DNA of 52,474 nucleotides, taken from NCBI GenBank assembly GCA_034411135.1, contig DAOUMN010000040.1, forward strand, positions 1 through 52,474, given 5' to 3'. The translations under genes were made by a program, and so were the position numbers. Positions 30,729-38,532 of the stretch are shown piece after piece; the first letter of the stretch is position 1, and each line of letters begins with the position of its first letter. Below the pieces are notes generated by a model. That model was not told the origin of the DNA, did no database searches, and saw only the letters and a program-made list of their open reading frames with translations. The stretch comes from Bellilinea sp034411135 (GTDB taxonomy: Bacteria; Chloroflexota; Anaerolineae; Anaerolineales; Anaerolineaceae).

Positions 30729-32279
30729 ATGCCAGAAGAAGATCCCCGAATTATTGAATTGCGCGAAATGCGCGCAAAAGCACGTATGGCAGGCGGTGAA
30801 GACCGCATCGCCAAGCACAAAGCCAAAGGCAAGTTGACCGCCCGCGAACGGATTGAGACCTTATTGGATGCCGGCACCTTTAACGAACTTGAGCCGTATG
30901 TCACTCATCGCAGCGAAGACCTCGGCATGACCGAGAAATATCACGGCGACGGGGTGGTGATCGGTTACGGCACGATTGATGGGCGCACTGTGTACGTTTA
31001 TGCCCAGGATTTTACGGTAATGGGCGGCTCGCTGGGTGAAATGCAGGGCAAGAAGATTGCTCATATCATGGACATCGCCGCGGCAGCCGGTGCACCGGTG
31101 ATTGGCTTGATTGATTCCGGTGGCGCGCGGATCAACGAAGGCGTGCGCAGTCTTTACGGGTATGCGCAGATTTTCCAGCGCAATGCCTGGTATTCAGGTG
31201 TCATTCCGCAGATCAGCCTGGTGTTAGGTCCTTGCGCTGGTGGGGCAGCCTATTCCCCCGCAGTGACCGATATGATCATCATGGTCGAAAAGCAGTCTTT
31301 CATGTTCCTGACCGGACCGGAAGTGATCAAGTCGGTGACCGGTGAGGTGGTCGATTCGGAGAGCCTGGGCGGCGCAGACGTTCACCTCGGTGTGAGCGGC
31401 ACAGCCCACCTGAAAACCCAATCGGACAAGGAAGCGATTGCCCTGGCGCGCAAGATGCTTAGCTACCTGCCTTCCAACAATGTCGAAAACCCACCTTACA
31501 TGGATACCGGTGACGACCCCAACCGCATGGATGACACGCTCAACAGGCTGGTGCCGATCGACCCCTACGAACCATACAATATGCATGAGGCAATCGAGAA
31601 AATCGTCGATCTTGGCACGTTTGTCGAACTGCAAGCCACCTTCGCGCGCAATGCCATCGTTGGCTTGGCGCGTATGGGTGGTTACCCGGTGGGCATCGTC
31701 GCTCAGGAACCGGCTTTTATGGCAGGTTCGATGGACATCGACTCGGCAGATAAAATTGCCCGCTTTGTCCGCTTCTGCGATGCTTTCAACATTCCCTTGG
31801 TCACTTTCTGCGACTCGCCCGGTTTCTTGCCCGGCGTGGATCAGGAACACCGCGGGGTGATCCGCCACGGTGCCAAGGTGTTGTTCTCCTACTCTAATGC
31901 CACTGTGCCGAAAATCCAGATCATCACCCGCAAAGCTTACGGCGGCGCGTACATTGTCATGTCCTCCAAAGTGATGGGCGCTGATATTTCCTTTGCCTGG
32001 CCCAGCGCGGAAATTGCGGTGATGGGTCCCGAAGGGGCAGCCAACATCCTTTACCGCAAGCAGATCCAGGAAGCCGAAGACCCGGCTGCCGAACGGAAAA
32101 AGATCGTCGAGGAATACCGTAAGAAATTCCTCAATCCCTATGCTGCCGCCGCGGATGGTTTTGTGGATGATGTCATCGAGCCACGCGAGACGCGCATGCG
32201 TGTGATTGCTGCTCTGGCGGCGCTGCGCGAGAAGACCGCTTCCACCCCAGCGCGTAAACACGGCAACATTCCGCTTTAG
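30729..32279 (+). CDS. mmdA: Methylmalonyl-CoA/propionyl-CoA-type carboxyltransferase, decarboxylase alpha subunit
   Basis: 516 residues, biotin-dependent carboxyltransferase with two crotonase-like domains. Blocks: GKLTARERIETLLDAGTF; IAAAAGAPVIGLIDSGGARINEGV; LGPCAGGAAYSPAVTDMIIMV; MDIDSADKIARFVRFCDAFNIPLVTFCDSPGFLPG; KAYGGAYIVMSSK. It moves the carboxyl group from methylmalonyl-CoA (or a related acyl-CoA) to biotin. With the gamma, biotin carrier and beta genes that follow, this fits the sodium-pumping methylmalonyl-CoA decarboxylase rather than an ATP-dependent carboxylase, since no biotin carboxylase is present. The family overlaps with propionyl-CoA carboxylase beta, so the exact acyl-CoA is not certain. 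Confidence 0.92.
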   Translation: MPEEDPRIIELREMRAKARMAGGEDRIAKHKAKGKLTARERIETLLDAGTFNELEPYVTHRSEDLGMTEKYHGDGVVIGYGTIDGRTVYVYAQDFTVMGGSLGEMQGKKIAHIMDIAAAAGAPVIGLIDSGGARINEGVRSLYGYAQIFQRNAWYSGVIPQISLVLGPCAGGAAYSPAVTDMIIMVEKQSFMFLTGPEVIKSVTGEVVDSESLGGADVHLGVSGTAHLKTQSDKEAIALARKMLSYLPSNNVENPPYMDTGDDPNRMDDTLNRLVPIDPYEPYNMHEAIEKIVDLGTFVELQATFARNAIVGLARMGGYPVGIVAQEPAFMAGSMDIDSADKIARFVRFCDAFNIPLVTFCDSPGFLPGVDQEHRGVIRHGAKVLFSYSNATVPKIQIITRKAYGGAYIVMSSKVMGADISFAWPSAEIAVMGPEGAANILYRKQIQEAEDPAAERKKIVEEYRKKFLNPYAAAADGFVDDVIEPRETRMRVIAALAALREKTASTPARKHGNIPL

Positions 32280-32308
32280 CCCGCAGCGGATAAAGAGGAG
32301 TGAACTCA

Positions 32309-32692
32309 ATGACCGAATTATTGAATCAAGGCTTGTTGATGACCGCCATTGGGATGGGGCTGGTTTTCCTCGCCCTCATTTTCCTGTGGGGGTTGATCAA
32401 CCTGATCGCCCGCCTGCCCGTCAAGGACAAAGTGGCGGAGGAAACAGCCGAGCCGGAGGAACCCCCGGTAGCCGAAGTAAGCACGGCGGTGGAAGAGCCG
32501 CGCTCGGCGCGGCGCGCGCAGGCAGCTGCGGCAGCGGTGGCGGCTGCGCTGGCACTGCGCCGTCAGGCAGCCCGGCTTGCACCCCCTTCTCAGGGGAGCG
32601 CCATCAGCCCGTGGCAGGCAGCCCGGCGCGGCAGCCAATTTGCGATGAACGCACATATTACCTCTCGAAAATCCCGGAGTTCTGCGCGATGA
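32309..32692 (+). CDS. OadG-family gamma subunit of sodium-pump decarboxylase
   Basis: 127 residues. One N-terminal membrane helix (about 9-32: LLMTAIGMGLVFLALIFLWGLINLIARL), then an acidic, Ala/Pro-rich cytoplasmic tail with alanine repeats. This is the usual layout of the OadG/MmdD-type anchoring subunit that holds the alpha subunit and biotin carrier at the membrane. GAGGAG lies 8 bases before the ATG. The stop overlaps the biotin-carrier start as ATGA. Confidence 0.85.
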   Translation: MTELLNQGLLMTAIGMGLVFLALIFLWGLINLIARLPVKDKVAEETAEPEEPPVAEVSTAVEEPRSARRAQAAAAAVAAALALRRQAARLAPPSQGSAISPWQAARRGSQFAMNAHITSRKSRSSAR

Positions 32693-33138
32693 AACTGACT
32701 GTAAAAATCGATGACCAAACGTTCGAGGTCGAAATTGCCGACCTGAATGCCCGCCCGATTCTGGCGACGGTTGAGGGACAAACCTTCGAGGTCTATCCGG
32801 ACGAAGCCGCGCAGCCAGCGGCGAGTGTTGCAGCGGTTGCCCCGGTGGTGTCTGCCCCGGTACAGGCTGCACCGGTTGCTCCTGTGCGTACAGCCGCTGC
32901 CCCCGCAGCACCAGTCAATGCCGCCAAAGCTCTTGCGGCGCCCCTGCCTGGCACAGTTGTCAAGGTGCTGGTGAAGGAAGGCGCGGATGTCAAGTATGGG
33001 CAGGAATTGCTCACCATCGAAGCAATGAAGATGAAAAACGCCATTCGCGCCAGCCGCGACGGCAAAATCGCCATCATTCACGTCAAAGAGGGTGATTCCG
33101 TGCGTCACGGTCAACCGCTGCTCGAATACGCCGACTGA
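32689..33138 (+). CDS. Biotin carrier subunit (biotinyl domain protein)
   Basis: 149 residues. An N-terminal 35-residue segment, then an Ala/Pro/Val linker (about 40-83), then a biotinyl domain (84-149) with EAMKM at 111-115 and biotin on K114. It shuttles the carboxyl group from MmdA to the membrane beta subunit. The ATG overlaps the gamma stop; the beta gene starts 14 bases downstream. Confidence 0.95.
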   Translation: MKLTVKIDDQTFEVEIADLNARPILATVEGQTFEVYPDEAAQPAASVAAVAPVVSAPVQAAPVAPVRTAAAPAAPVNAAKALAAPLPGTVVKVLVKEGADVKYGQELLTIEAMKMKNAIRASRDGKIAIIHVKEGDSVRHGQPLLEYAD

Positions 33139-33152
33139 CGGAGGCGGATGGA

Positions 33153-34274
33153 ATGGACTTTAGCGAACTCTTCGTTGAAATATCCAAAGGCATAACCGCC
33201 TTCACATGGGGTAACGCCGTCATGATCCTTGCTGGTCTGGTGCTGATTACCCTGGCAGTGGTGAAGGAGTTTGAGCCGGTGTTACTTTTGCCGATCGGGT
33301 TTGGCTGTATCCTTGCCAATTTGGGTATGTCCACCGATCACGGCATGTTCAAGGCATTGTACGACGCCGGGATCAAGACCGAGTTGTTCCCGTTGTTGAT
33401 CTTCATTGGCGTGGGGGCGATGATCGATTTCCGCCCGCTTCTGGCAATGCCCAAAATGGCGCTGCTCGGCGCTGCGGGGCAGTTTGGGATTTATGCCACT
33501 TTGCTGCTGGCGATCCTGCTTGGCTTTCCGATGAACCAGGCAGCCGCGATTGGCTCGATTGGCGCGATCGATGGTCCTACCGCCATTTTTGTCACCACTA
33601 AACTGGCGCCGGAGATTCTCGCTCCGGTCACGGTGGCCGCCTATTCGTACATGAGTCTGATTCCGATCATTCAAATCCCGGTGATGAAATTGCTTACCAC
33701 CCGCAAAGAGCGGCGCATCCGCATGGAGTACGCGGCGCGCCCGGTTTCTAATACGGTGGTGATTGCCTTCCCGATCATCGTCACCGTGGTGATCAGCCTG
33801 CTGGCACCAGATGCAGCTCCGCTGATCGCGACCCTGATGCTAGGCAACCTGCTGCGCGAGAGCGGCGTGGTTGACCGGTTGAGCAAGGCGGCGCAAAATG
33901 AAATCATCAACATTGCCACGCTGTTCCTCGGCTTGACCATCGGCGCGACGATGACAGCCAGTAGTTTCCTCAACGTGCAAACGTTGATGATCCTGGGCTT
34001 GGGCTTCCTGGCGTTTGTGGTCGATACGGTTGCCGGCTTGATGTTTGGTAAGGCAATGGCATTTGTGACCGGCGGCAAGATCAATCCGCTGATCGGCGCT
34101 TGCGGCATCAGCGCCTTTCCAATGGCGGGACGTCTGGCGGCTCAGGTGGCAAAGGAAGAGGATTTCGACAACTTTATCCTCATGCATGCCATGGGTGCCA
34201 ACACAGCCGGTCAGCTGGGCAGCGTGATCGCCGGTGGTTTACTGCTGGCGTTGACCATCGGCTTTATGGGCTGA
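33153..34274 (+). CDS. Sodium-translocating decarboxylase beta subunit
   Basis: 373 residues with about ten membrane segments. OadB/MmdB family blocks: LLPIGFGCILANLG, LIFIGVGAMIDFRPLLAMP, GAIDGPTAIFVTTKLAPE, MLGNLLRESGVVDRLS, GKINPLIGACGISAFPMAGR and HAMGANTAGQLGSVIAGG. It decarboxylates carboxybiotin and pumps sodium outward; the acidic D in GSIGAIDGP corresponds to the sodium-binding aspartate. It ends the cluster and is followed by a strong bidirectional terminator. Confidence 0.96.
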   Translation: MDFSELFVEISKGITAFTWGNAVMILAGLVLITLAVVKEFEPVLLLPIGFGCILANLGMSTDHGMFKALYDAGIKTELFPLLIFIGVGAMIDFRPLLAMPKMALLGAAGQFGIYATLLLAILLGFPMNQAAAIGSIGAIDGPTAIFVTTKLAPEILAPVTVAAYSYMSLIPIIQIPVMKLLTTRKERRIRMEYAARPVSNTVVIAFPIIVTVVISLLAPDAAPLIATLMLGNLLRESGVVDRLSKAAQNEIINIATLFLGLTIGATMTASSFLNVQTLMILGLGFLAFVVDTVAGLMFGKAMAFVTGGKINPLIGACGISAFPMAGRLAAQVAKEEDFDNFILMHAMGANTAGQLGSVIAGGLLLALTIGFMG

Positions 34275-34295
34275 TCCAGGCGTTTCAATATTTCC

Positions 34296-34334
34296 AAAAA
34301 AAACGGGACTGCTGTTGGGCAGTCCCGTTTTTTT
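34296..34334. terminator. Bidirectional intrinsic terminator
   Basis: ACGGGACTGC (34303-34312) and GCAGTCCCGT (34319-34328), 6-base loop, with seven A before and seven T after. It serves the beta-subunit gene and the convergent response regulator. Confidence 0.95.
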
Positions 34335-34336
34335 GA

Positions 34337-35044
34337 TTATTTCTGGTTGGATGGTTTGACCCGGCCGTTTACCGGTTGGGTTTCTTCAACATCCAGACGG
34401 TAGCCCAGCCCGCGAATAGTCTTGATAAAACGCGGGTGGCGCGGGTCGTCTTCGATTGCCTGGCGCAGCCAGGAGATATGGACGTCAAGGGTGCGGGTGT
34501 CACCGGTGTATTGGGTTTCCCAGACGCGGCTGAAGAGCGTCTCGCGTTCGATCACCTGACCGGCGTGATCGATCAATTCCTGAAGCAGGCGCATCAGCCG
34601 CGGGGTGAGTGCTGCCTGGTGCTCCAGGCAATGCACCGACCGTTTTTTCACGTCGAGGTGAATTGGACCGGCGCGCAGCACGTTTTTGGTCTCCTGGGGT
34701 AAATAGGGTTTAATGCGGTTGAGCAGTTTTTGGAGTGTAAAAGGCAGGTGCAGAATAACGTCCGCCGGGGCGCCGTTGGCGGGCGTATTGGCTTCCAGGA
34801 TCAGGACGATGGGCACACCGGGCGCTTTTTCGCGCAGCGCGGTGCAAATACGTTTGCCGCTGGTGCGCATAGAGGCAGCATCGAGAATGATCAGATCGGG
34901 CTGGCTCGATTCCAGGTGTGCCAGGGCAGCACTCCCACTACCAGCGGTTTCCACGATAAAATTTTTCTTCGTCAATCCTGACAGGAAGGATGTGCGGTCA
35001 GGGCGTTTGCCTTCGATGAGAAGAATGAGGGTGCTCTCCTGCAT
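34337..35044 (-). CDS. OmpR-type winged-helix response regulator with degenerate receiver
   Basis: 235 residues. N-terminal receiver-like domain (1-115): the phospho-acceptor position is D55 (LIILDAA), but the acidic pair is E11-G12 and the conserved lysine (KPF) is L100 in LPF, so phosphorylation chemistry is doubtful. The C-terminal domain (about 125-225) is a clear OmpR/PhoB winged helix: LTPRLMRLLQELIDHAGQVIERETLFSRVWETQYTGDTRTLDVHISWLRQAIEDDPRHPRFIKTIRGLGYRL. No histidine kinase is adjacent. It may work without phosphorylation. A promoter lies about 400 bases upstream with a structured stretch between. Confidence 0.87.
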   Translation of the reverse strand: MQESTLILLIEGKRPDRTSFLSGLTKKNFIVETAGSGSAALAHLESSQPDLIILDAASMRTSGKRICTALREKAPGVPIVLILEANTPANGAPADVILHLPFTLQKLLNRIKPYLPQETKNVLRAGPIHLDVKKRSVHCLEHQAALTPRLMRLLQELIDHAGQVIERETLFSRVWETQYTGDTRTLDVHISWLRQAIEDDPRHPRFIKTIRGLGYRLDVEETQPVNGRVKPSNQK

Positions 35045-35440
35045 GATGTCATTTCCACCGGTTTTTGCGAGTCAAAGATTAGAAGCCTGTCTGTTGAAAT
35101 TTCATTTCTGTCAAAACGAGCCGGGTCCGACCGATTGCCATTGACCGAACTGCTGAAACGATTGGGTTGAATTGTAGCCGCAAACTATAACAAAATAGAA
35201 CCGGACGGCATTTGATCATTTGGACACCCCGTCGTTATGCCGCCCACCCTCGAACCCTGCCTGCGCTCGCGCAACGTGGGCCCGATCTTTCGATTGGGTC
35301 AGGATGCCGCTCGATAACCACTTAATCCCCGCCGGGTGATCTTATCGGCAAAGACGTGGCAACCCAACCTGTGTTGCTGGTAATGTTCCATGGATAAGAA
35401 TTTCCCGCTAAAGGATGCGGGAAAGGCTACGTAGAAACAT
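35045..35440. ncRNA. Structured leader or non-coding RNA upstream of the response regulator
   Basis: Between the promoter at 35445-35472 and the response-regulator start the sequence is rich in hairpins. On the minus strand: TTTCCCGC/GCGGGAAA (about 35400-35423), CGATAA/TTATCG around a CCC/GGG hairpin (about 35312-35356), CCCAATC-GAAA-GATCGGG with a GNRA loop, and GCCCAC/GTGGGC enclosing TGCGC-GA-GCGCA (about 35244-35282). I cannot match it to a known riboswitch or RNA family. The strand is inferred from the promoter. Confidence 0.4.
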
Positions 35441-35444
35441 GGCT

Positions 35445-35472
35445 ATTATACCCTAAAACTTAAGAAATTCAA
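35445..35472 (-). promoter_or_regulatory. Promoter of the structured leader/response regulator
   Basis: Minus strand TTGAAT (35467-35472), 16-base spacer, TATAAT (35445-35450). Confidence 0.6.
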
Positions 35473-35722
35473 TGTTTTCAAAAATGTTAACATTCAAATG
35501 ATTCCAGTTGCCCCACGGTTTGTTCATGGATGTTTCATGCCGCAGCATTTGGGGAGCAGCCGGGGTGTCTCAGGTTGAGGGGAATCCTGTTGCATCCCCT
35601 CTCCGCCCGTGTTAAAATAAAACCACGGGCGCGGGAATGGTTCCTGGATGGAGATATGCGCTCGTCGTCTGGCTGGATTTCCGAAAACTCCCTGTGTCCG
35701 TGTGGAGAGAAAAGGTTGAAAC

Positions 35723-36331
35723 ATGGCAAGAATGATAGAGGTCGTCATTGACAGCGTGCGTGTCAGCCTGACCAACCAACAGCGGATTGTGGTACTGCGC
35801 GAGGTGAATGCAGAACGGTATTTGCCGATCTGGATCGGACCCTACGAAGCGGAAGCGATCACCATTGCGTTACAGGAAATTGAAGTTGCCCGCCCGCAAA
35901 CTCACGATTTGCTCAAAAATATGCTCAACACCTTCAATGCCAGGCTGGTACGGGTGGAGGTTGTGGCACTGCGCGATGATGTGTTCTTCGGCAGCCTGGT
36001 AGTGGAACACAACGGCCATCTGATCGAAATCGATTCGCGTCCTTCCGACGCACTGGCACTAGCTGTGCGAGCACACGTGCCGATCCTCGTCTCGCGCGAC
36101 GTGATGGAAACCGCCGGGATTATTCCCGAACGCGACCTGCAAACCAATGACTCGACGCCGGTGGAGCCGGCAACCGCTCCGGTTGAGGATGAAAACCTCA
36201 GCGAGGAGCGTTTGTCCGTCTTCGAGGATTTTTTACAAAATCTGAAGATCGATGACCTGAACGATGAACAGGATGACGACAATCCGGACAAGCCGGAGCC
36301 GGATGACGACAGCCCAAAACGCGGCACGTGA
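35723..36331 (+). CDS. Bifunctional nuclease (BFN/DUF151) family protein
   Basis: 202 residues. The BFN domain (about 5-135) is complete: VVIDSVRVSLTNQQRIVVLREVNAERYLPIWIGPYEAEAITIALQEIEVARPQTHDLLKNML and DVFFGSLVVEHNGHLIEIDSRPSDALALAVRAHVPI. A plant relative has RNase and DNase activity; bacterial members are uncharacterised. The C-terminal 65 residues are acidic (DLNDEQDDDNPDKPEPDDDS) and probably flexible, with a UVR-like helix LSEERLSVFEDFLQNL. The ATG follows AAAGG. It lies 102 bases before dnaB. Confidence 0.9.
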   Translation: MARMIEVVIDSVRVSLTNQQRIVVLREVNAERYLPIWIGPYEAEAITIALQEIEVARPQTHDLLKNMLNTFNARLVRVEVVALRDDVFFGSLVVEHNGHLIEIDSRPSDALALAVRAHVPILVSRDVMETAGIIPERDLQTNDSTPVEPATAPVEDENLSEERLSVFEDFLQNLKIDDLNDEQDDDNPDKPEPDDDSPKRGT

Positions 36332-36433
36332 ACGCAGCAACGCCGGGGCTGATCAACACCCCGGTTTTTCATCCCCACTGGTTTGGACGCGAAGGGGGCA
36401 TAACGATATCTTTCAGTTGGATTGCGATAGACC

Positions 36434-37819
36434 ATGAGCGATGATTTTCCTCCTGTAGAAGACAATGGGTTTTCGCTGGATCAGGCGCATCCTCATAACC
36501 GCGAGGCGGAAGAAGCGCTGCTTGGGTCGGTATTGATCAACCCAGACGTGTATTATGAGGCGGCGCAAATTGTCAAGGCGGAGGATTTTTACATCATCCG
36601 TAATCGCTGGCTGTGGGAAGCCTTCACTCGTCTACACGATCGGCGCGTACCGATCGATTACCTGACCGTCACCCGTGAATTAGAGGAGAGCGGTCACCTG
36701 CTTGAGGTTGGCGGGCAGGCTTATGTCATGGCATTGCTGACCCAAACGCCCACCTCGCTGCATGCCGAGGCGTACGCCCGCATCGTCGAGGAGTCTTCCA
36801 TCCGGCGTAAAATGCTCGCTGCTGCCAATGAGATGGCAAAACTGGCGCTCGACTCGCACCGCAGCCTGGATACGCTGATCGACGAGGCGGAAAAATCGGT
36901 CTTCAGCCTGAGTGAGCGCCGCCTACAGCACGATTTGCAGTCCATCAATACGGTTCTTCGCGATTACTACGACCATATTGCACTGCTTGCCCAAAGATCC
37001 GAAGATATTTACGGGGTGCCGACCGGTCTGGTTGATCTGGATATCTTGCTTGGCGGTTTGCAAAAATCGGACTTGTTGATTGTTGCCGGTCGCCCCGGCA
37101 TGGGCAAAACCGGTTTTCTGCTGTCGGTGGCGAAAAACGCCGCTCAAAAGCACAAGAAGCGAGTGGCGGTGTTTTCCCTGGAAATGTCTGCCGAGCAGCT
37201 GGTGCAGCGCCTGATTGCCCAGGAAACCGGCATCGACACCCAGCGTCTGCGCAGCGGTAAACTGAAGGATGAGGAATGGCCGCTATTTGTGCATGCCATC
37301 GAGGTGCTGGCTGAAACCGAAATTTATCTGGATGATACTCCTGCTATTACCCCGTTGCAATTACGCACCAAATGCCGCCGCTTGCACATGGAGAACCCGC
37401 TGGACCTGATTATGGTCGATTATTTGCAACTGATGTCCGGCGATACGCGCACCGATAATCGCGTGCAGGAAGTTTCGTACATTTCACGCAACCTCAAGGT
37501 GCTGGCGCGCGAGTTGAATGTGCCAGTGCTGGCGGCAGCGCAGCTGTCGCGTGCGGTGGAACAGCGCGCGGATAAGCGCCCGGTGCTTTCCGACCTGCGC
37601 GAAAGCGGCAGCCTGGAACAAGACGCCGACATTGTCATGTTCATTCACCGCCCGGACGCGCTGGAAAAGGACAGCCCGCGGCAGAACATTGCCGAGATCA
37701 TTGTCGCCAAGCACCGCAATGGTCCCACCCATCCAGGTATTGAACTGGTCTTCCTCAATAACCTGGCGCGCTTCGATAACGCCGCCCGGCTAACCGATGG
37801 CGCTGGCTTCGGTCGGTGA
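36434..37819 (+). CDS. dnaB: Replicative DNA helicase
   Basis: 461 residues. The N-terminal DnaB domain (about 18-120: HNREAEEALLGSVLINPDVYYEAAQIV) and the RecA-like C-terminal domain (about 190-455) are complete. Walker A GRPGMGKT lies near residue 220, with FSLEMSAEQLVQRLIAQE and Walker B LIMVDYLQLMSG; the arginine-finger block KHRNGPTHPGIELVF closes it. It is the hexameric fork helicase. The DnaD-like and loader genes follow directly, forming a replication-initiation operon. Confidence 0.98.
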   Translation: MSDDFPPVEDNGFSLDQAHPHNREAEEALLGSVLINPDVYYEAAQIVKAEDFYIIRNRWLWEAFTRLHDRRVPIDYLTVTRELEESGHLLEVGGQAYVMALLTQTPTSLHAEAYARIVEESSIRRKMLAAANEMAKLALDSHRSLDTLIDEAEKSVFSLSERRLQHDLQSINTVLRDYYDHIALLAQRSEDIYGVPTGLVDLDILLGGLQKSDLLIVAGRPGMGKTGFLLSVAKNAAQKHKKRVAVFSLEMSAEQLVQRLIAQETGIDTQRLRSGKLKDEEWPLFVHAIEVLAETEIYLDDTPAITPLQLRTKCRRLHMENPLDLIMVDYLQLMSGDTRTDNRVQEVSYISRNLKVLARELNVPVLAAAQLSRAVEQRADKRPVLSDLRESGSLEQDADIVMFIHRPDALEKDSPRQNIAEIIVAKHRNGPTHPGIELVFLNNLARFDNAARLTDGAGFGR

Positions 37820-37827
37820 GGTGTGCG

Positions 37828-38532
37828 ATGAGCCCATTTGCTGGTTTCCCACCTGGAAAAACCCATCTCACGCCGCTGCCGGCGGCATTTTTTAGCGAAC
37901 TGCTGCCACAAATCGATCACCTTGGGGAGTTGAAAGTTACCCTGTACGTTTTCTGGTTTCTCGACCGCATGGAAGGCGATCTGCGTTTCATCCGCTTTAC
38001 CGATTTTGCGGCTGACGAGCGTCTGATGGCAGGGCTGGCAAAAACTCGCACGAAAGCCGAAGCGGAATTGCGCGAAGCCCTGCAGCGGGCGGTGGAGCGC
38101 GGTACGCTGCTGCACGTGGCAGATGCCGAGGGCGATGAAGCGGAAAACATCTACTTTCTCAATTCCCCGCGCGGACGGGCGGCGGTAAAAGCGCTGCAAA
38201 ACGGCGATTGGTCGCCGCAGCAAATCACCCGCCCGGAGGTGCGCCTGGCGCTAGAACGCCCGAATATCTTCCGTCTGTACGAACAAAACATCGGTCCGCT
38301 CACGCCGTTGATTGCCGAAACGCTGCAGGATGCCGAGCAGACCTATCCCATCGAGTGGATCGAGGAAGCCATACGCGCTGCGGTGGAAAATAATGTGCGC
38401 CGCTGGCGCTATGTCGAAGCTATTCTGCGCGCACGACTGGAGAGGGAAGATGACCAAGCGAATCGAGGAAAATCTCAAAAAGATCGCCGCCGGTATGTCC
38501 AGGGAGAATATGGCGAATTCGTCGAGCACTGA
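37828..38532 (+). CDS. DnaD-domain protein
   Basis: 234 residues. N-terminal winged-helix part (LGELKVTLYVFWFLDRMEGDLRFIRFTDF, about 28-60), then a DnaD/DnaB_2 domain with NIFRLYEQNIGPLTPLIAETLQDAEQTYPIEWIEEAIRAAVENNVRRWRYVEAILRA (about 150-210), ending with the YxxxIL core. In Firmicutes DnaD works with DnaB and DnaI to load the helicase. The ATG at 37828 has GAGG about 6 bases upstream; a GTG at 37816 inside the dnaB end would add four residues. The last 83 bases overlap the loader gene. Confidence 0.9.
   Translation: MSPFAGFPPGKTHLTPLPAAFFSELLPQIDHLGELKVTLYVFWFLDRMEGDLRFIRFTDFAADERLMAGLAKTRTKAEAELREALQRAVERGTLLHVADAEGDEAENIYFLNSPRGRAAVKALQNGDWSPQQITRPEVRLALERPNIFRLYEQNIGPLTPLIAETLQDAEQTYPIEWIEEAIRAAVENNVRRWRYVEAILRARLEREDDQANRGKSQKDRRRYVQGEYGEFVEH

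Noticed and set aside
31224..32309. 361-codon minus-strand frame inside mmdA
   Set aside because: A shadow of the strongly conserved carboxyltransferase gene.
35240..35440. SAM-type riboswitch on the plus strand
   Set aside because: CTTATC, GGCAACC and GATAAG occur in a suggestive order, but the core GAGGGA/GGCCC part is missing and the only good promoter reads the other strand.
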